Assembly (NCBI GenBank): GCA_965216845.1
Contig: OZ244200.1
Coordinates: forward strand, 2,356,001 to 2,420,000
DNA length: 64,000 nucleotides
Direction of reading: 5' to 3'
DNA from: Panacagrimonas sp965216845
GTDB taxonomy: Bacteria > Pseudomonadota > Gammaproteobacteria > Nevskiales > Nevskiaceae
Position numbers and translations under genes: made by a program. A model generated the notes under the pieces. That model ran no database searches. It had not been told where the DNA came from and worked only from the letters and a program-made list of their open reading frames with translations. Positions 1 to 9,698 of the stretch are shown here, piece after piece; the stretch's first letter is position 1; each line of letters opens with the position of its first letter.

Positions 1-63
1 AGTTGCTGGATCACCAGCAAAGTTCGCGCTAGCTTCCGGCCGCGCCGTTGATCTGGGCGGTAC

Positions 64-100
64 AGCAGCACTCCGGTAATGCCATCACCGGAGTGCTGCT
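64..100. terminator. Strong stem-loop downstream of the aldehyde dehydrogenase gene
   Basis: Two 14-base arms (AGCAGCACTCCGGT and its exact complement) flank a 9-base loop. The hairpin lies 9 bases past the stop codon of the minus-strand aldehyde dehydrogenase. No T-run follows on either strand, so it is terminator-like rather than a textbook intrinsic terminator. The rest of bases 1-109 shows nothing else. Confidence 0.6.
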
Positions 101-109
101 CACATCACA

Positions 110-1561
110 TCAACCGTTGGGCAGATAAACCGACTTCAGTTGCTGATAGGACGCCAATGATTCGGGCCCGAGCTCACGGCCAAGGCCGCTCGCCTTGATG
201 CCACCGAACGGCGATGCCATATCCAGCATGTAGCCGTTGACGCCAATGGTTCCGGTCTGCACGCGACGCGCTACGTTCTGTGCGCGTTTGGAGTCCGACG
301 ACCACACCGTGCCACCCAGGCCGTACTCGGAATCATTGGCGATGCGAACCGCATCATCCTCATCCTTGTACTTGATGATGGACAGCACCGGACCAAAGAT
401 TTCTTCCTGCGCGATGGTGGCCGAATTGTCCACGTCCGCGAAGATGGTGGGCTCGACAAACCAGCCGTCGCCGACCCCGCTGGGGCGCCCGCCACCGGCA
501 ACCAGACGCGCTTCGCGTTTGCCTTTGGCGATATAACCTTCCACCCGATCGCGATGTTCGGAGGACGCCAGCGGCCCGATCTGCGTTTCAGGATCCAGCG
601 AATGGCCAACCTTGAGACCTCGCGCCATGTCGCCAAACGCCTGGACCACCTCGGCATAGCGGCTTTCCGGCGCCAAAACGCGGGTGGACAGCAAGCAGGT
701 CTGGCCATTGTTACCGAAGCCGGCGAACATCATGCCTTCGCGGACGTGATCCAGGTCGGCGTCGTCCAGAATGATGCCGGCGGACTTGCCGCCCAGTTCC
801 AGGCTCACCGGACGCAGCAGGCGGCCGCATACTTCGGCAATCTTGCGGCCAGCGGCGGTGGAGCCGGTAAACGCCACCTTGTCGATACCCGGATGTGATA
901 CCAGATAGGCGCCGAGCTCACGCCCGCCCGGAACCCAATTGATCACACCGGCGGGCACGCCGGCTTCCGCGGCGGCTTCGGCGACCAGATAACAATCCAG
1001 AACGGTCCCTGGTGAGGGCTTGAGCACCAGACAGCAGCCGGTGGCCAGGGCCGGACAGATCTTGGTCATGGACAGAACCACCGGATAGTTCCAGGGCACG
1101 ATGCCGCCGACCACGCCCACCGGCTCCTTGCGCACCAAGGTGTCGAAACCCATCGGTGATTGACGGCGCTCTTCCACCGCATAGCTGGTTGCCAAAGCCG
1201 CGTAGTAGCGCAGCAGTCCAACCACGTAGTCACCCTCGAATGGTTCGGAGGTCGTCAGGGGCATGCCATTTTGCAGGCTCACGGTGCGCGCCAACTGCGA
1301 TTTGCGTTTCTCCATGGCGTCGGCGAACTTGGTCAATATCGCAGCGCGTTGCTCGGGCGTGCTGTCCGACCAACCACCGTCAAACGCTTTGCGTGCGGCC
1401 GTAACCGCTCGATCAATGTCCGCTTCGGCGCCATCGGGAACGCTGCCGATGACCTCGCCGGTATTGGCGCCGATCACTTCGATACGCTGATCGCCCGCCG
1501 GGTCGGTCCATTGGCCGTCGATAAAGAATGCATCGTGCCGGGTTTGTTCCAATCCTTCCAT
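110..1561 (-). CDS. NAD(P)-dependent aldehyde dehydrogenase (ALDH superfamily)
   Basis: This 483-residue protein would oxidise an aldehyde to the carboxylic acid in the cytoplasm. Seen directly: the cofactor/substrate segment PWNYP near residue 157, FTGST near 230, the general-base segment ELGGKS near 253, and the catalytic cysteine in GQTC near 288. Length is normal for the family. The ATG is preceded on the minus strand by GAGGTGA, a good ribosome binding site. The gene stands alone: a hairpin follows it, and about 480 bases separate it from secF, which is on the same strand but further from the start side. Substrate cannot be read from the sequence; a role in the catabolism encoded further along is possible but unsupported by linkage. 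Confidence 0.9.
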   Translation of the reverse strand: MEGLEQTRHDAFFIDGQWTDPAGDQRIEVIGANTGEVIGSVPDGAEADIDRAVTAARKAFDGGWSDSTPEQRAAILTKFADAMEKRKSQLARTVSLQNGMPLTTSEPFEGDYVVGLLRYYAALATSYAVEERRQSPMGFDTLVRKEPVGVVGGIVPWNYPVVLSMTKICPALATGCCLVLKPSPGTVLDCYLVAEAAAEAGVPAGVINWVPGGRELGAYLVSHPGIDKVAFTGSTAAGRKIAEVCGRLLRPVSLELGGKSAGIILDDADLDHVREGMMFAGFGNNGQTCLLSTRVLAPESRYAEVVQAFGDMARGLKVGHSLDPETQIGPLASSEHRDRVEGYIAKGKREARLVAGGGRPSGVGDGWFVEPTIFADVDNSATIAQEEIFGPVLSIIKYKDEDDAVRIANDSEYGLGGTVWSSDSKRAQNVARRVQTGTIGVNGYMLDMASPFGGIKASGLGRELGPESLASYQQLKSVYLPNG

Positions 1562-2041
1562 TTTTCACCTCACTGCGTCATTGGCGAGTCTGGCCCGATC
1601 AGGCCGGCGCGCCCTCCTCCGATTGATGATTCGCGTCCGGTCAAGCAAACCGGAGCCGGATCAACCATAGCAGCAATGTCGCCAACACCGGTACGCTTGC
1701 GAACCGGTTACCCGACTCGCCGGTGATGGCGCCGTACGCAGCGGAATCCGACCGCGGCTGCGGTCACGCCAACGGGGCGTGCAAGCCGGTGTTCCGAAGC
1801 ACAGGGTGCGGACGCCAACGCTAATGGTGTCTTTGGCAACCGCAGCGATCACAGCGCACCCGGACACGACTCGAAAAAACACCGTATGAGCAGGCACCTT
1901 CGCTTGCCGTGTTCACTGACGAGACCTGGCTGAAAATTTGATCAGCAGGCTTTGGGGCATTTGCAGGTCGATCAGAGACGCCGCAATGCGGACGGGATTG
2001 TGCGCAATGTGATGGGACCGTGATCGGGGCGCCGCACCGGT
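1562..2041. other. 480-base intergenic region without a recognisable gene
   Basis: The stretch between the aldehyde dehydrogenase start and the secF stop holds no open frame with a plausible start, ribosome binding site and family match. It should contain the aldehyde dehydrogenase promoter (minus strand), but I could not pick convincing -35/-10 boxes. No tRNA or strong hairpin was seen. Confidence 0.5.
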
Positions 2042-2974
2042 TCAGACCACGTCTTCGAGCTCTTCTTCCTGCGGCGGCAGCAGGTCCTCGCGTTTCACGC
2101 CCAGCACAATGGCGGTGCCGGTGGAGATATAAATGGAGGAATACGTCGCCACGAACACGCCGATGGTCAGTGCGACGGAGAAGCTGTGCACGCTGGCACC
2201 GCCGACGGCGATCAAGGCGCTGAGCACCAGCAAGGTGGTCAGATGGGTGATGATGGAACGCAACAGGGTCTGGTTGATGGACAAATTGACCACCTCTTCC
2301 ACCCCGGCCCGGCGTTTACCCAGCAGGTTTTCCCGCACGCGGTCGTAGATCACCACGGTTTCGTTATTCGAATAACCGATCAGCGCCAGCAGGCCGCCCA
2401 GCGTGGTGAGATCAAACTCCACCTGGAAGATGGACAGAATGCCCAGCGTCATGATGACGTCGTGCATCAAGGCGATGACGCAGCCTACCGAGAATTTCCA
2501 CTCAAAGCGGAAGGCGATGTAGACCATGATGGCCATGAAGGCGAACAGCATCGCCAGGCCACCTTTCTCGGTCAGTTCCTCGCCCACCTGCGGGCCGACG
2601 AACTCCACGCGCCGCAATTCGATACCCGGCGTCTGCGTTCCCAAAGCATTGAGAATGGCGGTACTGACCTGAGCCGAGTCAGCGCCTTCCGCCGCCGGCG
2701 GCAAACGGATCAAAACTTCCTGCGCGGTACCGAAGAATTGCACCACGGCGCGTTCGTAACCACCTTCGGCCAACGCCTCACGCACCTCTTCCAATTGCAC
2801 GGTGCCCGGATAGCTGACTTCCACCAACACGCCGCCGGTGAAGTCGATGCCGAAGTTCAGACCACGGAAGGCGATGAGCAGAATCGCAACAACCGTAAGG
2901 ATCGCAGACAGCCACAGCCCGGTCTTGCGCTGGGCCATGAAGTTGATGTTGGGGACTTTGGCGAAAAATCGCAT
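2042..2974 (-). CDS. secF: Protein translocase subunit SecF
   Basis: SecF is an inner-membrane partner of SecD. It uses the proton motive force to assist late steps of SecYEG-mediated protein export. The 310-residue protein has one N-terminal membrane helix followed by NFGIDFTGG, a periplasmic P1 domain, then five further membrane segments. The family motif VVIYDRVRE is present near residue 210. Its start lies 18 bases after the secD stop and its length is typical. The order yajC-secD-secF on one strand is the standard operon; the usual upstream neighbour tgt is about 10 kb away here. Confidence 0.97.
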   Translation of the reverse strand: MRFFAKVPNINFMAQRKTGLWLSAILTVVAILLIAFRGLNFGIDFTGGVLVEVSYPGTVQLEEVREALAEGGYERAVVQFFGTAQEVLIRLPPAAEGADSAQVSTAILNALGTQTPGIELRRVEFVGPQVGEELTEKGGLAMLFAFMAIMVYIAFRFEWKFSVGCVIALMHDVIMTLGILSIFQVEFDLTTLGGLLALIGYSNNETVVIYDRVRENLLGKRRAGVEEVVNLSINQTLLRSIITHLTTLLVLSALIAVGGASVHSFSVALTIGVFVATYSSIYISTGTAIVLGVKREDLLPPQEEELEDVV

Positions 2975-2992
2975 TGGCTTGCCTTGGCGGAC

Positions 2993-4849
2993 CTACCAGA
3001 TCGGCAGATCGCGCATGCGCGCACGACCCGCAAACACCAGATGCGCCAGCGCGCGGGTGCCGACAATGGCGGAGAACTGCGAACAGAGAATGCCGATCGA
3101 CAAGGTGACGGCAAAGCCTTTCACCGGGCCGGCGCCCAGCGCAAACAACACCACCGCCGCGATCAGGGTGGTGATATTGGCATCGGCGATGGTGAGAAAG
3201 GCACGGTCGTAACCGGCCTCAATGGCCGCATGCGGTTTGGTGCCGTTGCGCAGCTCCTCGCGCACACGCTCGTAAATCAGCACATTGGCGTCCACCGAAA
3301 TACCCATGATGAGCACGATTCCGGCGATGCCCGGCATGGATAGCGTGGCTTGCAGGATGGACAGCGCCGCAATCAGCATGAGGATGTTCAGGGACAGCGC
3401 GGCGATGGCGAACAGCCCGAACACGCGGTAATAAAACACCATGAACGCGGCCACCAGCGCCAGGCCAATCATCGCCGCCTGCCAGCCGCGACGGATATTG
3501 TCCGCACCCAGGCTCGGTCCAACGGTGCGTTCTTCGACGATGTCCACCGGCGCCGCCAGTGCGCCGGCCTTGAGCAACAGCGCCAGATCATGCGCTTCCT
3601 TGCCGTCCAGGCCGGTGGTCTGGAAGCGCTTGCCGAACACGCCACGAATGGTGGCAATGGAAATCACTTCCTGGATATTGCGATGCTCGCGCACCGCATT
3701 GCCCTCATCGTCATAGCGCGTCACCACCTGGCGTTCCTTGAACAGCACCGCCATCGGCTTGCCCACGCTTTTCTGCGTGAACTCGAACATTTTCTTGGCG
3801 CCGGCGCCGTCCAGCGTCACCGAAACCGCCGGCTGATTGTTTTCATCCACGGTGGGCGCTGCGTCCACCAGCTGTGAGCCGCTGGCGATGATCTCGCGCT
3901 TGAGCAATACCGGCCGGCGACCTTCACGGGTGAAAAACAACTCGGTGCCGGGCGGATTGACGCCAATGGCGGCGGCGCGATCAGCGTCATCCTCGGCCAC
4001 CGCGCGATATTCCAGGGTTGCGGTCGCACCCAGCAAGTCCTTGACGCGGGTGGTGTCCTGCACGCCCGGCAACTGCACCACGATGCGGTTGGCGCCCTGA
4101 CGCTGGACCACCGGCTCGGCCACACCCAGCTGATTGACACGATTGCGCAGCGTGATCAGGTTTTGTTGAACCGCAAAGTCCTGAATGCGCTTGGCTTCGT
4201 CCTCGGTGATACGCACGCGCAGACTCAGCGGCGCGGCATCGGTGATCTCGGTTTCCAGTTCCCGATACTCCGCGCGGACAAATTTCTGCGCGGCTTGAAG
4301 ACGATCGCCATCGGCAAAATCCAGTACCACGTCCTGCGCATCACGCCGACGACCGCTGTAGCGGATATTTTCCTTGCGCAGCTGCGACGGAATCTCGATC
4401 AGATAATTTTCAATCGCCTTCTCGCGCACTTCCTGGATGTCGACCTCCAGCAGAAAGTGCACGCCGCCGCGCAGATCCAGGCCCAGCGCCATCGGCTTTG
4501 CGCCCAGATCACGCAACCAGGTGGGCGTGCGCGGCGCAAGATTCAAAGCAACCACGTAGCTGTTGCCCAGGGCGCGTTTGATCACATCGCTGGCGCGCAA
4601 CTGATCGTCCTCACGTTGGAAGCGCACGATCCAGCGTCCATCTTCCACGCCGCTTTGATGCGTTTCCAATCCCGCATCGTCCAGCGCGTTTTCAATCTTG
4701 ATCTCAACGGCCTCTGACATCGGCTCGCCGTCAGCACGTGAAATCTGCACCGCCGGTTCTTCGCCAAACAGATTCGGCGAGGCGTAGAGCGCGGACAGAC
4801 ACAGCACCGCAATCAGCAGCACGTATTTCCAGGTCGCGTAAGGGCGCAT
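2993..4849 (-). CDS. secD: Protein translocase subunit SecD
   Basis: SecD is the large RND-like subunit of the SecDF accessory complex of the general secretion pathway. The 618-residue protein shows an N-terminal membrane anchor, the motif LGLDLRGGVHFLLEVD, a large periplasmic domain, and a C-terminal block of membrane helices with GISVDANVLIYERVREEL. Length matches gammaproteobacterial SecD. It follows yajC by 31 bases and precedes secF by 18 bases, which indicates cotranscription. Nothing unusual was seen in the conserved segments. Confidence 0.97.
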   Translation of the reverse strand: MRPYATWKYVLLIAVLCLSALYASPNLFGEEPAVQISRADGEPMSEAVEIKIENALDDAGLETHQSGVEDGRWIVRFQREDDQLRASDVIKRALGNSYVVALNLAPRTPTWLRDLGAKPMALGLDLRGGVHFLLEVDIQEVREKAIENYLIEIPSQLRKENIRYSGRRRDAQDVVLDFADGDRLQAAQKFVRAEYRELETEITDAAPLSLRVRITEDEAKRIQDFAVQQNLITLRNRVNQLGVAEPVVQRQGANRIVVQLPGVQDTTRVKDLLGATATLEYRAVAEDDADRAAAIGVNPPGTELFFTREGRRPVLLKREIIASGSQLVDAAPTVDENNQPAVSVTLDGAGAKKMFEFTQKSVGKPMAVLFKERQVVTRYDDEGNAVREHRNIQEVISIATIRGVFGKRFQTTGLDGKEAHDLALLLKAGALAAPVDIVEERTVGPSLGADNIRRGWQAAMIGLALVAAFMVFYYRVFGLFAIAALSLNILMLIAALSILQATLSMPGIAGIVLIMGISVDANVLIYERVREELRNGTKPHAAIEAGYDRAFLTIADANITTLIAAVVLFALGAGPVKGFAVTLSIGILCSQFSAIVGTRALAHLVFAGRARMRDLPIW

Positions 4850-4880
4850 CCCAGGAGCTCTTTGATCTGCGAATGAAGGA

Positions 4881-5216
4881 CTACAGCGCTTTCAGCGTTC
4901 CCTTGGGCAGCACCGTGGATACCGCCGGCTTCTGGATCTTGATGGAAACGTTTTCCGCCACTTCCACCGTCAGATAGTTTTCACCGATGGCGGTGATCTT
5001 GCCCGCAACACCGCCGCTGGTGACGATCTCATCGCCCTTGGACAAGCTGCCCAGCATGTTCTTGTGTTCCTTGCTGCGCTTCATCTGCGGCCGAATCAGC
5101 ATGAAGTAGAACACCACGATCAGGATCAGCAGTGGCGCGAACTGAATCAGCGGGTTTGGTGCCGCCGGCGCGGCCTGTGCGGCGGCGGGGCTGATGAAGA
5201 AATCGAGCAAGGTCAT
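4881..5216 (-). CDS. yajC: Sec translocon accessory subunit YajC
   Basis: YajC is a small single-span membrane protein that copurifies with SecDF. The 111-residue product has a short Ala/Pro-rich N-terminus, one hydrophobic helix (PLLILIVVFYFMLIRPQMKR) and the conserved tail with EIVTSGGVAGKI, exactly the family layout. It is the first gene of the secretion operon. The 95-base gap to the divergent rlmKL start must hold both promoters; an AT-rich CATAAT box on the minus strand near 5253-5258 could be the -10 element, but no good -35 accompanies it. Confidence 0.95.
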   Translation of the reverse strand: MTLLDFFISPAAAQAAPAAPNPLIQFAPLLILIVVFYFMLIRPQMKRSKEHKNMLGSLSKGDEIVTSGGVAGKITAIGENYLTVEVAENVSIKIQKPAVSTVLPKGTLKAL

Positions 5217-5311
5217 TGGGACGGCACATCACGGTCCGAAAAATGGGCGCGAATTATGCCACAGCGTCGGCGGCCACCCGCGTGCCGAAGCGTCCGTGCG
5301 ATCATGCGGCG

Positions 5312-7534
5312 ATGGCTGAATCAATCGACCTGTTCGTTACCTGTCCGCGCGGTGTGGAATATCTGCTGCAGGCAGAACTTGCACAACTGGGCGCCCACAA
5401 AATGCGCGAGCGCCCCGGCGGTGTGGCTTGTGAAGCCGACCTGAAAACGGCCTATGCGACCTGTCTGTGGTCGCGTGTGGCCAGCCGCGTGTTGATGCCA
5501 TTGGCCTCGCAAACGATCGCAAGCGCCGATCAGCTTTATCAGCTTGCCCGCGGCATCCACTGGCCAGCCCTGTTCACACCCAAGCGCAGCTTTGCGGTGG
5601 AAGTGGCTGGAAAATCAGCGGTTATCTCCCATAGCCAGTTCGCCGGATTGCGTCTGAAGGACGCCATTGTCGACGGCTTTCGCGACGCCGCAGGTGTGCG
5701 GCCGGATGTGGACCGCCTGGCGCCGGATGTCCGCATTCACCTGCATTTGCATCGCGATCAGGCCACCATCAGCCTGGATCTGGCCGGCGAGGCACTGCAT
5801 CGGCGCGGCTGGCGACAAGGCAGCAACATCGCGCCGCTGAAGGAAAATCTTGCCGCCGCCATTCTGATTCGCGCCGGCTGGCCGCAGATGGCGGCAGACG
5901 GAAAACCGCTGATCGATCCCATGTGTGGCTCCGGCACCCTGGTGATTGAAGCGGCGATGATGGCCGCTGATATCGCGCCCGGCCTGCGACGCAAGCGATG
6001 GGGCTTCGACGGCTGGCTTGGGCATCAGCCAGGTGTGTGGCAATCGCTGCTGGATCAGGCGCACCAGCGCGTTGCCGAGGGCTTGCCCAGGCTGCCGTCG
6101 ATGACCGGGTCCGACGTCGATGGCGCCATCATCCGCATTGCCAAGCGCAACGCCGAGGCCGCCGGCCTGGGTGCGCGCATCCAATGGCGCCGGGCTGATT
6201 TTTCCACCGTCGGCACGGTGGGTGATGCGCCTGGTTTGTTGGTCACCAACCCGCCTTACGGGGAACGCCTGGGCAGCACCGCCGATGTCGTCAAGCTTTA
6301 TTCCCTGCTCGGCGCCAGCATTGGCGAGCATTTCGGCGGGTGGGAAGCGGCAATTTTTTCCGGTCAACCCAGCCTTGGCCCGCGCCTGGGCTTGCGCGCG
6401 CATCAGACCCACACCCTGTTCAACGGCCCCATCGAATGCAAGCTGCTGCGTATCGCGGTGCCGGACTCGAGCGGTTCGCCGTCGTCGAGCAGCCAGGGCG
6501 CGGATTTCAACAACCGCCTGCGCAAGAATCTGCGCCACCTGGGCAAATGGGCCAAGCGCGCTGGCGTTTCCAACTATCGCGTTTACGATTGCGATCTGCC
6601 CGATTACGCGCTGGCGGTCGACCTGTATCACACGCCGCAGCCGCAGGTGCACGTTCAGGAATACGCGGCGCCCAAGAGCGTGGACCCGGCGCGGGCGGAA
6701 AAGCGCCTGCGACTGGCGTTGCGCGGCTTGCAATCGGAGATGCAACTGGACACTGACGCGCTGCATTACAAACTGCGCGCCGCGCAACGGGGCCGTTCGC
6801 AGTATCAGGCCAATGCCACGGCCAGCCGCGAGTTCGAAGTGAGCGAACACGGCTGTCGATTCTGGATCAAGCTGGACACCTATCTGGATACCGGCCTGTT
6901 TCTGGATCACAGACCCTTGCGCCTGCAACTGCAACAACAAGCCAAAGGGCAGCGATTCCTCAACCTGTTCTGTTACACCGCCTCGGCCAGCGTGCACGCC
7001 GCCAGGGGTGGTGCGACGCAGACCGTTTCGGTCGATCTATCCAAGACCTATCTGGAATGGGCGGCCAGAAATTTTGAATTGAACCGCTTTTCCACCTATT
7101 TCCAAGGCCGCCGTGATCGCCCGCGTTCGGCACCGCATCAACTGATTCAAGCCGACTGCCTGCAATGGCTGGAGGATGCCGCAGCCAGCCGGACGCGCTT
7201 TGATTTGATTTTTTGCGATCCACCCACGTTTTCCAACTCCAAGCGCACCGAGCACAGTTTTGATGTGCAGCGTGATCATGTGGCGCTGATCGAGCGCTGC
7301 GCCGCGCTGCTGGCCGACGACGGCCTGCTCTACTTTTCCACCAACCGCCGCCGCTTCAAGTTCGAGGCAACCGGGTCGACCGCGCTGACGGCACGCGAAA
7401 TCACGCGCGAAACGCTGGATGAAGACTTTCGTCGTGGGCGAACCGCACACCGTTGCTGGGAAATCAGAAAAACCGCTGAACAAAGCCTGGAAGCGACGAC
7501 GGCAGCCAGCGCCGTGCGGACGGATCCGGCTTAA
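5312..7534 (+). CDS. rlmL: Fused 23S rRNA methyltransferase RlmL/RlmK (m2G2445 and m7G2069)
   Basis: This bifunctional enzyme methylates two guanosines in domain V of 23S rRNA. The first half carries a THUMP-type RNA-binding region, the S-adenosylmethionine motif DPMCGSGTLVIEAAMMAAD and the catalytic NPPYGER near residue 313, which is the RlmL (N2) part. The second half, homologous to RlmK (N7), shows FLNLFCYTASASVHAA and CDPPTFSNSKR near 635. I chose the ATG at 5312 (MAESIDLFV) because the family begins there; the frame is open 96 bases further upstream. The 740-residue length matches the fused gammaproteobacterial form. It is transcribed away from yajC. Confidence 0.95.
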   Translation: MAESIDLFVTCPRGVEYLLQAELAQLGAHKMRERPGGVACEADLKTAYATCLWSRVASRVLMPLASQTIASADQLYQLARGIHWPALFTPKRSFAVEVAGKSAVISHSQFAGLRLKDAIVDGFRDAAGVRPDVDRLAPDVRIHLHLHRDQATISLDLAGEALHRRGWRQGSNIAPLKENLAAAILIRAGWPQMAADGKPLIDPMCGSGTLVIEAAMMAADIAPGLRRKRWGFDGWLGHQPGVWQSLLDQAHQRVAEGLPRLPSMTGSDVDGAIIRIAKRNAEAAGLGARIQWRRADFSTVGTVGDAPGLLVTNPPYGERLGSTADVVKLYSLLGASIGEHFGGWEAAIFSGQPSLGPRLGLRAHQTHTLFNGPIECKLLRIAVPDSSGSPSSSSQGADFNNRLRKNLRHLGKWAKRAGVSNYRVYDCDLPDYALAVDLYHTPQPQVHVQEYAAPKSVDPARAEKRLRLALRGLQSEMQLDTDALHYKLRAAQRGRSQYQANATASREFEVSEHGCRFWIKLDTYLDTGLFLDHRPLRLQLQQQAKGQRFLNLFCYTASASVHAARGGATQTVSVDLSKTYLEWAARNFELNRFSTYFQGRRDRPRSAPHQLIQADCLQWLEDAAASRTRFDLIFCDPPTFSNSKRTEHSFDVQRDHVALIERCAALLADDGLLYFSTNRRRFKFEATGSTALTAREITRETLDEDFRRGRTAHRCWEIRKTAEQSLEATTAASAVRTDPA

Positions 7535-7807
7535 TCGACGCTGCTTCAGCGCCGATGCCCGCGCGCATCGCTGTGCCGGCTGCGAAGCGGCGATCAAGTG
7601 CGGTTTGACGAAGGTGAGGTCGCGCGGGTCGCCAGTGGATTCACCCCGCCCCGGCTTTGAACGCGCCGCCAATGATCCGAGCCGACCCCAATCAGAAGGC
7701 AGGTGCGCGCAGCTCCGCTTGATGCCAGAGTGCGGCTTCCTTAGGATGCAAAGGTTTAGGGCGCGCCAAGGCGCTCATGATTCTCAAACGGAACAGGAAC
7801 AATCAAC
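7535..7807. other. Intergenic region upstream of the long acyl-CoA dehydrogenase
   Basis: These 273 bases contain no convincing gene. They include the candidate promoter listed separately and a short inverted repeat GGCGC-GCCAAG-GCGC just upstream of the downstream gene's ribosome binding site. Confidence 0.4.
7719..7747 (+). promoter_or_regulatory. Candidate sigma-70 promoter
   Basis: TTGATG and TAGGAT are separated by exactly 17 bases, each matching four of six consensus positions. The pair sits 60 bases before the ATG of the acyl-CoA dehydrogenase at 7808. It was identified by eye only. Confidence 0.35.
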
Positions 7808-9565
7808 ATGGCCAGTTATCAGGCGCCACTTCGGGAAATCCACTTCGCACTCAAGGACGTACTGGAAATTGATCGCATGTCGCAGCAAATTCCGGCTTTC
7901 GCGGAGGCCAATGCGGATTTTCTCGGCGCGCTGGTTGACGAAGCCGCCAAGCTGATCGAAGAAGAAATCGCGCCACTCAACGCCAGCGGCGACGCACAGG
8001 GCTGTGTCTGGAACCAGGGCGAGGTCACGGTGCCCGATGGCTTTGCCCAAGCCTACAAACTGTTTTCCGAATCCGGCTGGATGAGCCTGTGCAATGCCAC
8101 CGACTACGAAGGCCAGGGTCTGCCCTTTACCCTGTCCAAGGTGGTTGAGGAAATGCTGTGTTCGGCGAACGTGGCATTTGCACTGTATCCGGGCCTCACC
8201 ACCAGTTGCTTCGAGGCGCTGCACGCCAAGGCCAGCCAGCAGATCAAACAGACCTACTTGCCCAAGCTGTCCACCGGCGAATGGACCGGCACCATGTGCA
8301 TCACCGAGCCGCAGGCCGGCTCCGACGTGGGCGCCGCCAAGACCAAGGCCATTGCCAACGGTGACGGCAGCTATTCGATTGAAGGCAGCAAGATCTTCAT
8401 CACCTCCGGCGAACATACGATGGCGGACAACATCATCCATTTCGTATTGGCGCGTCTGCCGGATTCGCCGCCGGGCGTCAGAGGGCTTTCCACCTTCGTG
8501 GTGCCCAAGTTTCTGGTCAAGGAGGACGGCTCGCTGGGGCAGCGCAACCAGTTGGAATGCACCGCCATCGAGCACAAGATGGGCATCAACGCCTCCTGTA
8601 CCTGCGCCATGGCCTTTGACGGCGCCCAGGGCTGGATGGTGGGTGAACCCAACACCGGCATCCAGAACATGTTCGTGATGATGAACCTGGCGCGCATCAT
8701 GGTGGGTTTCCAGGGCCTGGGGCAGTGCGAACTGGCCACCCAGAACGCCATCCGTTACGCGCTGGATCGCAAGCAAGGGCTTGCCAGTACCGGCCGCGCG
8801 GAAATCATCGATCACGCAGATGTCCGGCGCATGTTGTTGCAGATGAAGGCCACCACCGAGGGTGGACGCATTCTGGCGTATGAAACCGCCATGTATGTGG
8901 ACATCGCCAAAAATCATCCGGACGCAGCGGTGCGCGAAGAGGCCCAGGACTGGGTGGACCTGAATACGCCGCTGACCAAGGCTTACTGCACCGACAGCGC
9001 CTTTGAACTGGGCAGTCTGGCGATTCAGGTTTACGGCGGTCATGGTTTCATCACCGAACACGGCGTGGAACAGATTGCGCGCGACTCCAAGATTCTGTGC
9101 CTGTACGAAGGCACCAACGGCATTCAGTCCATGGACCTGGTGCGGCGCAAACTGATGATGCATGGTGGCCGCCTGCCCGCGCGCTTCTTCGCCCGGGTGC
9201 GCGAAGCTCTGGATGCGCCGGAAACACCCGAGCTGTACAAATCTTCGCTCGGCAAGGCGATTGACGCGCTGGAATCCGCCACCAAGGATTTGCTCGACTC
9301 TTACAAGAGCTCACCGGATCAGGCCGGCTTTGGCGCGGTGGATTATCTGAAAGCCTTCAGCCTGTGCTACGTCGGCTTCAACTGGCTACGCATGGTGCGC
9401 GCGGCGGAAAAACATCCAGACGCAAACTTTCGCCAGACCAAGCAGGCCACCGGCGACTTCTTCATCCATCGCATGCTGCCGCAGGTTCACAGCCTGCTGG
9501 CCAATCTGCGGGCGCCGGTTGAGCAGCAAGTGGCACTGACGGCGGATCATTTCCTATCGGATTGA
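7808..9565 (+). CDS. Long-type acyl-CoA dehydrogenase (DmdC/AcdA-like, about 600 residues)
   Basis: This FAD enzyme would introduce an alpha,beta double bond into an acyl-CoA thioester. The 585-residue protein is longer than ordinary acyl-CoA dehydrogenases because of a C-terminal extension of about 130 residues, typical of the group that includes 3-methylmercaptopropionyl-CoA dehydrogenase. Motifs: CITEPQAGSDVGAAKT, KIFITSGEH, the four-helix C-terminal domain with QVYGGHGFITEHGVEQ, and the catalytic glutamate in LYEGTNGIQSMD. It appears to be a single-gene unit with its own promoter. Annotations of this subgroup as DmdC are often unreliable; substrate is probably a medium or long acyl chain. 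Confidence 0.88.
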   Translation: MASYQAPLREIHFALKDVLEIDRMSQQIPAFAEANADFLGALVDEAAKLIEEEIAPLNASGDAQGCVWNQGEVTVPDGFAQAYKLFSESGWMSLCNATDYEGQGLPFTLSKVVEEMLCSANVAFALYPGLTTSCFEALHAKASQQIKQTYLPKLSTGEWTGTMCITEPQAGSDVGAAKTKAIANGDGSYSIEGSKIFITSGEHTMADNIIHFVLARLPDSPPGVRGLSTFVVPKFLVKEDGSLGQRNQLECTAIEHKMGINASCTCAMAFDGAQGWMVGEPNTGIQNMFVMMNLARIMVGFQGLGQCELATQNAIRYALDRKQGLASTGRAEIIDHADVRRMLLQMKATTEGGRILAYETAMYVDIAKNHPDAAVREEAQDWVDLNTPLTKAYCTDSAFELGSLAIQVYGGHGFITEHGVEQIARDSKILCLYEGTNGIQSMDLVRRKLMMHGGRLPARFFARVREALDAPETPELYKSSLGKAIDALESATKDLLDSYKSSPDQAGFGAVDYLKAFSLCYVGFNWLRMVRAAEKHPDANFRQTKQATGDFFIHRMLPQVHSLLANLRAPVEQQVALTADHFLSD

Positions 9566-9698
9566 TGCGCAGGTGAACCGGCTGTCAGGCCAGCCACCGC
9601 GATTGTCCTTGAAACAGCGGCGTGACAATTCTGTCGAACAACAATAAAAACATCAGAGCGCCGTGCTCTGCATCAATGAGGGATCGGGAGACCAGAAG

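Noticed and set aside
5615..6997. 460-codon minus-strand open frame inside rlmKL
   Set aside because: Antisense to a gene with complete catalytic motifs; composition (His, Gln, Arg rich) is typical of shadow frames.
7784..9163. 459-codon minus-strand open frame inside the long acyl-CoA dehydrogenase
   Set aside because: Antisense shadow; no domain and implausible amino-acid composition.
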